Assembly (NCBI GenBank): GCA_018806985.1 | Contig: JADANN010000458.1 | Location: 1,736,001-1,800,000 of the forward strand | DNA from: Angiostrongylus vasorum | Taxonomy: Eukaryota; Nematoda; Chromadorea; Rhabditida; Metastrongylidae | Direction of reading: 5' to 3' | DNA: 64,000 bases | Position numbers and translations under genes: made by a program | The notes under the pieces: model-generated | What the model was told of the DNA's origin: nothing | Seen by the model: only the letters and a program-made list of their open reading frames with translations | The model's database searches: none | In this document: in pieces, positions 37,501 through 49,200 of the stretch | Layout: each line of letters opens with the position of its first letter | Position numbering within the stretch: the first letter of the stretch is position 1

Positions 37501-39793
37501 CCATTTCCGGAAGAATTATCTTGATGGTTAGATTTTCAACTACCACATTGTCGAAAATATGATCGAGAACTCTCATTTTCAACGCATAGTCATGTCCTTT
37601 GTTATACAGATATTCGAAGGAGGGAACATTGTACCCAATAACATACGAGGTTCGCCATCCTCCAAACAACGGAAACCTTGGTTTAATGTCAATATCCACA
37701 GAATCGGAACGAGGACGCACTGCTGATGTTGAAATATTTCCAATAACATCACGATAATAAATGTCTTTCGCTGAAGCTGGCAATACCGTCTAAAACAACA
37801 CAAGGAAAAAAACTAACTGGAAGTGTCCCGAAGAATATTGGACGATTACGTGACATGCCCACATTAGCACTTCGACTAACCGTAAAGTACAGCAGTGCCG
37901 GTTGACGTAGTCCGCGTCGATCCAACTGTTGGTCCAAACGTGAAAAAAGGACCCTAAACATGTTGCTTATGAGCTTCAGATGACAGTTGTTTGACTATTT
38001 TTTTTAAAAAAAAAACATTACTGGACTCGTACTTGGACTACTTAAGTTCTTATGGCCCAATCACACTTTCAAGAATTAACTCTGAGGACACAAAAAACAC
38101 TGTAATAGATCTATGTGTGGAAGGGAATAAACGCAGCGACGTGTTCTAGCACAGCTATATATCACCTTCAACTCCGCTCCTTTATGTACAAGCTCAATAT
38201 GTTCTTCGACAGCGATGTTTCCCCAATGCGATATCTCAATCCATCGCTCGACTACGGTTGCCACAACAAATGGAGAATTATTCTCATAATGGATCTTTAT
38301 TGGTTCCTGTAATAAAAAAATAAACTTTGAAGAGGGGAGAAGTTCTGAATGGACATATAAAATAAGCAAAACATACGCTTCGAAAAGCGGGTTGGTCCTT
38401 GTACGGGCCATATATTACATGCTCATTCTCCCGATTAGTCGGCGCTACTTCCGTGACAGAAAGCGTTTTTCCAGAGCCAGTCTTGACAATGGTCTTCTCA
38501 TTCATAACGGGATATGCCGAAGCATAATGAGCGTCACCACGATACACGATGAATCTGAATAGTAAGACCAGGAATACTTTATGAATCACAGAAGATATGG
38601 AAATCACATCACTAAAAAATGGAAAGAAAAAAGAGAAAATCACAATGTAGCCACTTTTTATTTTTTTGCCCACTCTTTTTATGGCACGGTACGATGTGAC
38701 ATATAACTACAATGATGCTGAGATATTTAAAAAAACACCGGACCGCTGATGGCGGTGGATATCGAACTTGCTATTACCCTTTCCGGGGGCTAATGTATTC
38801 ACCACCACACCATCCGGGTCGTTCGTCTTGCCTTTCTCCCAGCCGCGTCCCTCAGAAAAAAAAGAAAGATGGAACGAGAGACAGTGGTTTACGGAGGTAA
38901 CACGGTTTTTCATTCAAATTTGTGGATGAAGATCAACTCACTGGTTTTCCTTCTGGGTGATTTTTGCTGGGAATGGTGTTAGCAAACCCGTAAGTCTATA
39001 CTCAATCTTCAGCTTCACTTCACTATTCTTAGGAATTCTGTTAAGAAGTTCCACTTTATAGACCTGTAAAAGTACAATACAAGCGTTGCTCGTGAAGAGA
39101 GTTATAAATATCCCAATCAATTTAAACCCAAAAAAAACCGATGTGAAATAAATAGTCCATGCATACCTTGTAGCCATGTGTCTCCTTCGGCTGTTCTGAA
39201 ATCTGCAACTTTACTTTGTTCTTAAACTCCTCAGCAGAAATATAAGAAAGGTGTCCGCTTTCCTCCTTGGAGATCACAATATCAACGGAGTTAGCATCGG
39301 AAGATCCAGAATTGAATAAAGTCAGCTGTGACGAGACCTTCACAATCTAAAAAGTGGGTTCTTTTTTCGTTCGGCTCACATAATGGCATTGTTTTGACCA
39401 CTATAGATATATATGTTCAAGACTGTTTCCCTAACCCCACTGACCTAAAACATCCTCCAAAGAACAGTAGAAAGAGACAGTAAAAGAAGACAAAGTAGAA
39501 CAGTAAAACAGTAGCCCCAGGTAGCCAAAAGTAAAGCTACAGCATGCTTTTAACCAAACATTAGCTGGTATACTATAAACACAGCATTTTTTCCACATCT
39601 TATGGTCTGCTTTGGGACAAACGTTTATAAAGAAAAGGAAGAACAGCCAAAAGTAGGCCACAGAAGTCCCTCAGGATTACTATAAAAGATAACACTTAAC
39701 CTGCGAGGATATATCCACAGTCCTCTCAACATTGACCACTTTCCAATCGCTGGCAGATGTAACACCCACAAAGAGTAGGAACAGTACCCACAT
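34540..39793 (-). CDS. ribo-1: Ribophorin I, oligosaccharyltransferase subunit 1
   Basis: ER membrane subunit of the complex that transfers the N-glycan to nascent proteins at the translocon. Exons (minus): 39793-39701, 39346-39167, 39063-38942, 38554-38377, 38306-38166, 37953-37881, 37789-37497, 37133-36995, 36872-36753, 34953-34540. About 583 residues, against 607 in human. Seen: signal peptide [22 protein letters not shown]; the [10 protein letters not shown] and [16 protein letters not shown] blocks; [54 protein letters not shown]; one TM helix in exon 9 (about residues 421-437, [13 protein letters not shown]); a cytosolic helical tail in the last exon. A run of six A at 37,943-37,948 puts exon 6 one base out of frame (see findings). 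A CAG acceptor sits 1 nt upstream of the ATG, as in trans-spliced nematode mRNAs. Ortholog of C. elegans T22D1.4. Confidence 0.96.
36520..36670 (+). repeat. Decayed half of a palindromic, hammerhead-type element
   Basis: 'ggtgaaatccgccggaacgt', 'cataaataaagaacaaagta' and 'cgaggctaacataaagccgg' match the right arm of the 3.8-4.09 kb element. The core is mutated. ribo-1 intron 9, just after exon 9. Confidence 0.5.
37165..37405 (-). repeat. tRNA-derived SINE-like repeat, family A
   Basis: Between ribo-1 exons 7 and 8. Tail 'aaagctctcggcgttgatca' at 37,168. AGACCATA flanks both sides (about 37,161 and 37,406), an 8-bp target-site duplication. The head is truncated. Confidence 0.75.
38712..38880 (-). 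repeat. SINE-like repeat, family C
   Basis: The minus strand reads GGATGGTGTGGTGGTGAATA (A-box-like), then AAGTTCGATATCC (B-box-like) and a 'gaaagggtaatagcaag' block shared with family C. Ends about 60 bp from ribo-1 exon 3. Confidence 0.5.
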
Positions 39794-40422
39794 CCTGTAT
39801 GAAGAACACTTAGAAAATCACACGAACAAAGTATGGAAAGTACAGCATCGACGAGTGGGGAAAGTAGAGCCGAGCAATGTTACACAAATAATTCCTTCAG
39901 CGAAAAGCAGCGATGTACATCTAACATTTAACCCTCCAACAGTCCGTCAATCTCATCGTGGAGAAGTGTTTTTGAGCAAAAAGCGGTGATTTGCACTGCG
40001 GAATAGATCCCTCAATAGTACAAATGAAACTGGGGAAGAATTCGACATCACTATCCAGAGGCCCACCTCAGGGTAAACGTGAGACATGGGAGCTCACTGC
40101 GGCTACATTCTTGAGCAAGGAACGGTAGTACAAGAGTGCACACCAAAATGTCTTAGCCACTCCGAAATGTGAGGACGAAGTGAGACATCACCTGGCTCCC
40201 GCTTGACCTACTTCAGTGTCGAAATGGTGGCCAGGTCCATAAACGTGGCGGGTACGGACAGCACGGACTACGGTCCTTGTGACGAAGCACAGCGCGACAG
40301 ACCGGAGAACTCGTCCGTCAGTGAGACGTTGATAGCAGCATAACAGAGTAGCACGGGTCTCCTCAGTCCTCACCAGTGGTGTTTCCCAGCAGAAATACGA
40401 GAACTGCAAAATTGAACAGAAA

Positions 40423-40605
40423 GGATAAAGCTCTCAGCGTTGATCATTCCCATGTAATCCCCCCTCAGGAACGAGCCATGCATTCAGCTCCATTCGTAGC
40501 ATCGTCAGAGGTTATTGAATGCATATCTGGCCTTTACAATGACTCGCAATAGGCTACCGATGTATCGACTAAGTGCTGCTATCCTCCCAGACAGGTCTGA
40601 TAGCA
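40423..40605 (-). repeat. tRNA-derived SINE-like repeat, family A, tail half only
   Basis: 'aaggataaagctctcagcgt' to 'ctcccagacaggtctgatag'; the tRNA-like head is missing. Confidence 0.6.
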
Positions 40606-41734
40606 CTCCGTCCTGCGTCCGTGTGCAGAAGTAGAGTACTAGAGAAGTCTGTTAACCAAACCAGTATATCTGGAGGACTACGTGGTCCGAAATTGTTGCA
40701 AGGTTCGCAAACTTACATCACATTATAGCAGCCACATTGCTAGCTGTTCGTGCAGACACTTCTACATGAACAAACAATTTGGCTCTCTTATCTTAGAAAC
40801 CTCGCGGAGGTTGATACAAGTCACGAAAGAGTGCTCGCAAATCCCCAGCCCAGCCACCTCCTTGTTTTTTGTTAACAAGTTACTACCCAGAAAATAGTAA
40901 GACAGGAGCGAAGGCAACAATTTTGAAGAGAAGTCGCCCGTACCTATCCTCCACCACAAATAAAGTGCCCTATTAATGCAGTAAATCGAAAGAGTCGTAC
41001 ATGGGAAGTGTTCACCACAGTGATTCCGAAGGAAAAACGAACACCGGTGGAACTGGATATTGAAGGTCCCAGGCGCAGTGTTCACCGCCTTTTGAAATCA
41101 GTACGAGTTTCATGCTGCTCCCATTCACACCCATCAGGTACTGTAGCGCCATCGTTGAAGGGTCTGAAACAAGAGGTGATGACTTTGCCCATAAGATGTG
41201 AATAGTGTTTGCTGGTGCTGGGTGGGGGGTTCGTCCTGGGCAAGTCGTCATCTGGTACTGTATCTTGGGACTCCGAATAACCAGACCTGGAAGCTTCTTC
41301 AGAAGTTCCGTTTCCATTTGCTGCATGAAGTGCATGTGAAGCGGACTTCTACATTTCTTGCGCGTTGTAGTTTTTTTTTTCTTTTACTTTGGAACGGAGT
41401 AACGATACAGTCACGACTGGGTCCGTAATTTTTGAAGTCCTAGAATCTGTTTCTGTGTCAGGAATCTGTACAAGTTTACGCTTACGCTGTTCGGCTATCA
41501 TAAGTGTCTCGTAGAGTTTGTGTTGCCGACGAGAATCTTCAGTCTTAATCGCCATGTCTTTATATCACATTTACTATCAGGTTCCTGCCGTTTAACATGG
41601 TGGATGCGTTTTTCGCTTTTCATAATGTATTCGTCTATAGAAAGTAAGAATGACTCTTCTTAAGATATTTTTGGGAATGGCCCTTGAGGGTTCAAATCCA
41701 GGAAGAACGTTGAGTTGATAAATAATGTTTGTTT

Positions 41735-41774
41735 CCGGCCAACGTTTCGACGTCTTCGTCTTCCTCAGAGCCGA
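41735..41774 (-). ncRNA. Hammerhead-like ribozyme motif, best-preserved copy
   Basis: On minus: stem I strand TCGGCT (41774-41769), CTGAGGA (41768-41762), extra A, stem II GACG (41760-41757) with CGTC (41752-41749) over AAGA, GAAAC (41748-41744), GTT (41743-41741), then GGCCGG (41740-41735), which pairs with TCGGCT over 6 bp including two G-U. Every core element is present apart from the extra nucleotide before stem II. Stem III is minimal (AC/GT), implying cleavage as a dimer. Confidence 0.48.
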
Positions 41775-41911
41775 TGATCCGAGACGATGTCCACAGTCCT
41801 TCGTGTCGAACTGTTCGAGAACTATTCAAACTTGTGCTGACAACACTGTTCGTACGACGATAAAGAAACTACATCGAGAAGACGAACGACTGTAGACATG
41901 GACTCGGATCA

Positions 41912-41950
41912 TCGGCTCTGAGGAGGACGAAGACGTCGAAACGTAGCCGA
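41912..41950 (+). ncRNA. Hammerhead-like motif lacking the cleavage-site nucleotide
   Basis: TCGGCT (41912-41917), CTGAGGA (41918-41924), extra G, GACG/CGTC stem II (41926-41929 with 41934-41937), GAAAC (41938-41942), GT, then AGCCGA (41945-41950), which pairs perfectly over 6 bp with TCGGCT. The nucleotide normally at position 17 is absent, so this arm is probably inactive. Confidence 0.4.
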
Positions 41951-42401
41951 CAATAAATATTATTTATCAATCTCGTGCAAGCTAATCAAAAAAGAGTACG
42001 TATTGATTAGTTATACCAAGGTTAAAGGAAAGTCAGTTTTGAAAGAATATTGAGTGTCACTTTAGTTAACTTAGAGATTGCTGTACATTACGTTGACAAT
42101 TCTGTGTTTCAATGATGGCTTGCAGTTGATGTCCACTGCTGCTGTGATTTCAACCTGTGCATGTCTGAAGCAACACTAGTGCCCTTGAGGGGCCAGGGTT
42201 CTCTACTGCATATCTTCGCATTTTTCATACGTGATTGCAAAGTTCACATTGTTCGTAACTTTATGTTTTAGGTTTGTCAACTACTCGATACGAGTGAGAT
42301 CGATCAGAATCAGTTTTGGTGGGGTTTTCATTGGTTGCTGGCTGATGTATTGTTGTTGGTGGTCGTATTTTCAGTCATAATCTTGTCTTCAGTTGGACAC
42401 C

Positions 42402-42956
42402 ATGGGAAAACAGCGTAAAGGAGGTCTTCCTTACCTAAAGACATCGCTCAAATTTGAATGGAATTCATGGCATGACGTGTCTGAGGATGACACCAATGCA
42501 CTGTTAGCTGATGTTATGGATTACCTTGAGAGCAGTGGTTGTGGAAACGACCAGACTGAAGAGTCTTCCCATCATTCGTCTAATTTCAGTAACGATAGCG
42601 TTGCATTCGGACTTCAAGCATGTGTGGATCAAGTGAAGAGCGAAGCGATAGCTATAGTTTTTCTTGATTCTACGTGTCCTCGCCCCAGTGCCGTCTCTAA
42701 CGCACTTGGGCTTTACTTCAGTAATTACGCGGAGACTGCTAAAGTATTCTGTCTACCAGGAGTGAAAAATCTGTTAGCGAACAAGCTTAACAGAAACGAG
42801 AACGCATTTATTCTGAAAAACTGCCCAGATGACCTTCGGAAACGCTGTGAAAATACGTGGAGACCGCTTCATGTTCAAAGTAAACGATCCAACTCTTCAT
42901 ACTCACCAGTTTCACTCGTCAAGTCTATGGGAAAGCTTAACAGAAGTGGGAAATAA
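42402..42956 (+). CDS. Small L7Ae-fold protein, RPP38-like
   Basis: Single-exon 184-residue protein. I chose the ATG at 42,402, just after a TTGTCTTCAG acceptor (AG at 42,391-42,392), a plausible spliced-leader site. The N-terminus is basic (GKQRKGGLPYLK). Residues about 65-135 resemble the L7Ae/RPP38 fold: FGLQACVDQVKSEAIAIVFL, a Pro/Ser linker, NALGLYFSNY, KVFCLPGVKNLLANKLN. This matches the pattern in RNase P/MRP subunit RPP38 (strand of hydrophobics, then LPG..LA.ALG-like helix). Basic Ser-rich C-terminus. The family is inferred from pattern memory; role in tRNA or rRNA processing is likely but unproven. RPN1 starts 340 bp downstream on the same strand. Confidence 0.72.
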   Translation: MGKQRKGGLPYLKTSLKFEWNSWHDVSEDDTNALLADVMDYLESSGCGNDQTEESSHHSSNFSNDSVAFGLQACVDQVKSEAIAIVFLDSTCPRPSAVSNALGLYFSNYAETAKVFCLPGVKNLLANKLNRNENAFILKNCPDDLRKRCENTWRPLHVQSKRSNSSYSPVSLVKSMGKLNRSGK

Positions 42957-43296
42957 GTATCGTTTCCGTTGAAAATGCTTTCTATGATGATACAGACTGT
43001 TTTCCGAAGTGTCATACACCTAAACATATGGCAGGTTATGCCATCATTGTAGCGATACCTGTGAATCACCTGCTTGCGACTACGTAAGTGGAATAGAACT
43101 TTTAATAGCGCAAGCAGCGAATGCAAGTGCAACCATCTGAGTCAGTGGTCTAATCCTTTGGATCTCACAATTGCATGTATGCATCTGTATCGTATTATAC
43201 GGCTCTTAGTTCTTAAGATATATTTCTTTGTTTTCAGCAGTCGTGATATATGGTTGTATTACTATCAGTTGAATAAAGCCATTTTCCAGACTCACA
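42957..43296 (+). promoter_or_regulatory. Intercistronic spacer with AATAAA and trans-splice-type acceptor
   Basis: 340 bp between the L7Ae-like stop and the RPN1 ATG. AATAAA at 43,272-43,277 and the acceptor ATTTTCCAG (AG at 43,288-43,289) lie 8 bp before the RPN1 ATG. This short same-strand layout is typical of nematode operons with SL2-type trans-splicing. No U-rich element was clearly identified. Confidence 0.45.
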
Positions 43297-46200
43297 ATGG
43301 CGGGAATGGCTGAAGCAGCGCAAGAGAATGAGAAGACTAAGCAAGAGAAGTTGAGCAAAGATGAAAAGAAAAAAGCTGGCAAAGATGAAAAGAAGGACGA
43401 GATGGTATGTGCAGGCTGTTGATAGAAGACGTTGCCAATTTGTTTGTTCCTTATCCATTTCGATTTCCAGACTGAGGAAGATAAAAAGCTGGAAGAGGAC
43501 CTTAATATGCTCGTGCAGCGTCTGACTGTAGGCGCTATTTATGCTTTGTCTATTTCGTATTCCTTATGTAGTACTTGGTAATGAAGCATAGAGGTTTTTT
43601 GTGCAGGAAAACAACAGTAGTCTCTATCAACCATCGCTGGAAATGATGCGTTCTCTGATTCGGGCATCCACCACTTCTATGACCTCGGTCCCGAAGCCGC
43701 TTAAATTCATGCGTCCTCATTATCCAAAAATGAAGCAGGTGTTCGAGAAAATGCAACCGGAGCAAACAAAGAGACTCTGTGCTGACATTATTTCCGTGCT
43801 GGCAATGTGTTCTGATGAGAGGAGCGATTGCATCAATTTTCGAATGAAGGTATGTTCATATAGTTCGGAGGTAATTAAGGTAAAGGTTTAAAAGGTGTCC
43901 TAAAGGGTGTTGTGTTTGATTTAGGACGTAATTAATCCATTTTTTCTTATTCTTCCTAAGTTCTGTATCCTCTTACATCTATATTCTGAAATCAACTTCT
44001 CTAGGGAATGCATGAGCCGATTGGTGACTGGGGTCATGAGTATGTTCGCCATCTAGCTATGGAATTGTCAGAAGAGTGGAAGCAAGCATCTGACGGTTCA
44101 GAAAAAAGTAAAGCTAGGTATCTGTGCACAAAAATTTTCTTAACAGAATGAGAAAAAGCTAAAAGACGTTGAAACTCTTGGGCACATAGGGTTTTTTAAA
44201 ACACTTGCCGGTGCAGATACTGGTATTGACAGGTAATAAGTCGTTTTTCTCGATGTTCTTGATGAGCATACACGAGGTATTATTTTATTCTTAATTCCAT
44301 CAAAACTGACGTTTTGGCAGTATCGCCTTATTCAGAGCCTGGAAGGGTGTGTGCAGTTTATTATGCTAAACGCTTCAATAATTAACACCTCATGTTTGCT
44401 CGATTAGTAATTTGCATATCAATATACCCTTTCAGGCTCCGAAGAAAACGTTACTGCCGACACGTCAGCTTTAACGGAATAAAGAATAAAATAGCACCTT
44501 TGTTTGCTGGACAAGAACATCGAGAACTATTTGATCAATGTGGCGCGTGTGGCGCATTGGTCGGAGGCACCCTGCAACACACACGTGGAATCGATCCCCG
44601 CGCCCATGGCTCACCAAACCTTCCATCCCTCCGGGGTCGTGGCAATACAGGCCAGATATGCATTCAGTCACCTCCAAACGATGCTTAATGAGGTCGAATG
44701 CATGGCGCATCCCTCAGGGATTGGTCAACGCCAGAGCTTGATCCTTTTATTTGATCAATGGCAAGGTTAACAGGAAGTCGGTCGTGGGAATAAGTCGTTT
44801 TCTTTAGTTTACTTTACCAGAATCAGCGTTACAGGGTGCCACTGCGTAACTTTTGTGTGTTCTGGTCTATTTCCTTCCTATGATTTGTTGAATACACAAT
44901 TTATAGTTGAGAAGTCTTTTCAGCAGAGCGCTGGTTTTTCAGTGAACGTTTCAAAGAGGCGGGCTTAGAATATAGTAGACTTTACTATAAATTTTGCATG
45001 TCAGAGGTTACAGGAAGAATTTGCAGATATAAAGTGAATATTTTTTTGAAAGTGTCCATTTTAGGCGCAATGAACTTCTCACGCTTGCAAGGGATATCGT
45101 TATGCACAATATGAAGCACAATGCAGAAGTCCGTGCGGTTTCGTGTTGAATTAATCAAGTTTTTTGAAATCATGGAAATTTTGAAAGGTCTAGGTGGAGG
45201 CGTGTGATCTGCTTATCGAAATTGAGCGACTTGATCTTCTCATGGAATATGTGGTAGATGTGGATCATCAGAGGGTTTGCCTCTATTTACTCAGGTGTCG
45301 TCCTTGAAAGTTGTTTTTCTTCTAAGATAAGAACCTAGTCTTTTTTCGGTAATCATGTACCAATAGCTTTTTCTTATTATTCGGTGAAGAAGATCTGAAT
45401 CACTGCTCATCATTGTTTAGTTGTGCACCGTTGACTCCTGATCCAGACAATGTCATCCTCATTCGCACTGCGAAGAATATTTATTTGAAGTACCAGCGTT
45501 ATCTGGAAGCTGTACGCTGTGCCATTATGTTGAATGAACCAAACGAGATCAAAGAGATTTTCACCATGACTAAAGACACGTGGGTAGTACATTTCATTTT
45601 AACCTGAGTATTTCTAGTTGCTTCGACGTAGGGTCGTGGTCTAAGTGGTGGGAATGGGTTTAAGTCATCGTTAACATTGCCGGTACTAGCAGTTAAAGCG
45701 CGTTGTGAAACAGGCTAGATTATTACAACTGAAATGTCATTTTGTCTTTCTTTCTTTTGAGAAGCAGAGAAGTAGCCGCTATTCGCAGTATATCCAACAA
45801 CTTAAGAAATTGTTGTCGTTTGCTTAATTTCATAAATTTTTATCTTTTAGAACGTTTCATTCAGCGATCATTTCAGTGTGCAACTTTTTATTTACTGCCT
45901 AGTATTTTCTCCTGGCAGGGTGTTATGTGAAATTCAACCGTAATGATGGTGAAATATTTGCAAAACTCAGACCCCAGGCCAGACTCAAACTCGCGATTAC
46001 CCTTACAGGGAGTTGGCGTGTCACCCACCACGCAAATCGAGGTCCCTTGCTTTGCCTTGCTCTCAACCAGTTTTTTCCTAACGATGCCATCAGCAATCAC
46101 CCATCAGTGGCAGTGATCTAGAGAGCACAAATCGGTAGAGAACCCAGTTAAATTGAGGCTATAGTTTTGCGAATAGTTTCATTTTGGTTATTCCATTCCA

Positions 46201-49200
46201 TTTTTTCGATCCTTCCCGAGACGTCGTAGTTCTCTATCGGGTGTTTTTGACGCTTGGGAGACCGACGTGAGTTGGTCCAGGTGAAGGACAGATTGGTTGG
46301 TCTGAAATGGTGTCGGCTCATTTCATTTTTTATTTATTTTACTGCAAAGAGGTTTCTCGCTAAACTTTTTTTGCAACTAGTGGCTTATTCAACACAAAAA
46401 AATACATGTGGGACCAGATAATCTCTTCTTCACACGTAATGATTTGCAAAAAAAAGAAGCTAACTTCCAGTATTCGAATGCCTACAGAGAGCGGCAATTA
46501 ATTTCATAGCGAAGGAGTAGCATAGAACTGTATATTTGACTTATACTTGGAGAATGAGGGGGTGGCATATCAACCATCTTGGGTATATTTAAATTCACAG
46601 TGCTTGTGGTGAAAAAAACAATCAGGTCATGTTTCTTAAAGGCTCGAAAATTTGAAATATTATTTCTCCTCAGAGCAAAACTTTTGAGAAGACTTTATTC
46701 TGTTCCAACTAATCGGAACATTTTAACACCATTGCAGACTGCTGCAAAAACAAATGGCAATACTGCTTGGTCGTCATCAAATTTTCCTCGACTTCGAAAA
46801 TGTTCCTAATGGCGAACAACTTGGAGAGTTGAACTCAAATGCTCATCTTTACGAATATTTCCATTCCCTTGCTCGAGAGCTCGATATCATGGAACCAAAA
46901 ACGCCTGAAGGAGTCTACAAAAGTCATCTAGAGCACAGTCGTTAGTTACAAAATATCTCCGAGTTTGAATACTTTAAGAAGTTCCGTGTTCTCTTTAGAA
47001 TATATGTATTAGCATGTAACTTATCCTCTTTGGTCTGTTTTGCTTTATTGATGTACCAATGAGGTATAGATTGAATAAAAGTATAGGCTTCCAGGCCCTT
47101 TTGGAAATACGGCAGCTCCCGATTCTGCTAGAATGAACCTAGCAGCTGCTTTTGTTAACGGGTTCGTCAATTGCGGTTTTGGAGTGGATAAAATGATGAC
47201 AGAGAGTGAAGATGCTAGCAAATGGTTTTACAAAAATAAGGAGTACGGCATGTTATCCGCAGCAGCATCTCAAGGGCTCGTTTGGCGTTGGGATATTGAC
47301 TCTGGGCTTGGACAATGCGATAAATTTTTGTATGTAAACGATGATTTTATTAAGGCCGGGACGTTATTAGCTATTGGTATTATTTCATCTGGGATACAAG
47401 ACGCATGTGATCCAGCTTCTGCTCTTCTTATTGATCATATACACTCAGAAAGGTAAACGAGCAATTTAGATCAAGTGTCGGAGGGGGTAGACATTCCTTG
47501 CCAGGTCATTTAATTCCACCATGGTTCTAATGCTTTTAGGGAAATTTCCAAAAATTTGGCTAGTTACGCAACCTTCCACTATGCTCACAATACAACTATT
47601 GTGATATCATGGGGGTTCGGCTATAGATTTTTTTTATCTTGTAGCAATTATGTTTAGAGCTGTTATTCGGGTTGGTTCGGTCCTCGGACTAGGTTTGGCT
47701 TATGCTAACTCTAAGCGAGAAACTGTCGTGAAAAATGAGGAAGGTGGGGTGATATTCGAGCTTAAGAAGGTACATTATTCCACACTTTTGTGTCTTGTAG
47801 ATCAATATCTAGCTAATAATGGTAATTACTCTTATATAAGGTTCTGACGGATTCGAATCCATCGGCAACAAGTGAAGTGAAGGGTTTAACTGGTCTCGCC
47901 CTCGGCCTTATCATGGTAGGAACAGCTGATCACACTGTAGCCATGGAGATGTTGCAGACTCTAATGGAACGCAGCGAAACGGAACTCAGCGACCCAAATA
48001 TGCGTTTTTTAGCTCTTGGCATTGCGTTAATTTTCCTAGGTGAATTTTTACTGAATGTTTCACAACGGTTTACGTTTACGTCATACTTTCCATATAATTT
48101 TATTCTATGAATTTCAAGAACTGTGATTCATCGTTGGTGTATTTTAGGTACCCAAGAAAAAAGTGAAGTGTTTGTTGAATCTCTTCGTTCACTTCCGGAA
48201 CCTTTTGGTCCAATGGTGTGTCTTTCTGTCTTTAAAGCTTTAGGGAAGTTCAAGTTCCTGTGTTGGATGTGTTTGTCGAGTTTTATAATTTATGTCTGTT
48301 TATGAAATATAAAGGCTTCAAATCATTTAAGGTGTCTACATTAGTTGATGTCTGTGCGTATGCTGGAACAGGTAATGTACTTAAGGTACAAAAGTTGCTC
48401 CATATGTGTTCTGAACATTACGAAACTGAGGACAAGAAGAAGAAGGTAACTGAATTTGATTAGCAAGTGCCTTTTATCTAATTATTTTGCTTTGATTCAT
48501 TACTTCATTTCCTTGTTTTCTTTCTGTTTTTCGTCTGATCCGTTTAAAAAATATTTCTGCGAGTAGAAGATTTCCAAAGCACTTTCAATCGTATTTCGCA
48601 CTTTTTTTTAGAAAGAGGATAAAACTAAGAAAGATACGAAAAGTGAGAAGGACAAGGACTCGAAGCCTGATTTGTCTTCGCAACAAGCAGTCGCTGTTCT
48701 TGGTATTGCTCTGATTGCGATGGGTGATGATGTTGGTTCGCAGGTAAATAACCTGATTTCGTATGGTTCAAAGTTGTTTCATGGTATTTCAAACGACATT
48801 ATTTTTTAGTATCTTTGCTTTTTTTCCCCCTTTGATTGCCACTCTACTAATGTCACTGGGTTTGTTTAGTCTCTCATATAAAAATTTGGTTATCCTATAC
48901 TTTAGATGGCGTTGAGAACGTTCGGTCACCTTATTCGGTACGGCGAGGCAGTTATTCGACGAGCAGTTCCTCTAGCCCTTGCTCTGGTCTCAGTTTCAAA
49001 TCCACAACTAAACATTCTAGAAACGTTGAGCAAGTTCTCCCACGATGCCGATGCAGATACTGCACATAATGCTATATTCGCTATGGGCTTGGTGAGTCAT
49101 GTATTCCTAATTATCTGGGCATTGATTCTTTACATAATTCATGGATTCACCTAGCTAGCATTCAAAATGATCAACTGTACTGTGAGTCCTTAAAGCAGCA

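Larger units (their letters stand above)
41700..42050. repeat. Palindromic element with two hammerhead-like cores (copy 4)
   Basis: Left arm about 41,715-41,800 and right arm about 41,880-41,975 are inverted copies ('gacgtcttcgtcttcctcag' versus its complement). The tail 'taccaaggttaaaggaaag' matches the 5.3-5.66 kb element. Both arms carry well-kept cores, annotated separately. It lies about 350 bp upstream of the L7Ae-like ATG. Confidence 0.65.
39794..42401. other. Intergenic region between divergent ribo-1 and L7Ae-like gene
   Basis: Probably holds promoters of both genes, but no motif is clear. It contains a truncated family A SINE (40,423-40,605) and a palindromic hammerhead-type element (41,700-42,050). 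Other open frames (up to 107 codons near 41 kb) have no recognisable content. Confidence 0.55.
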
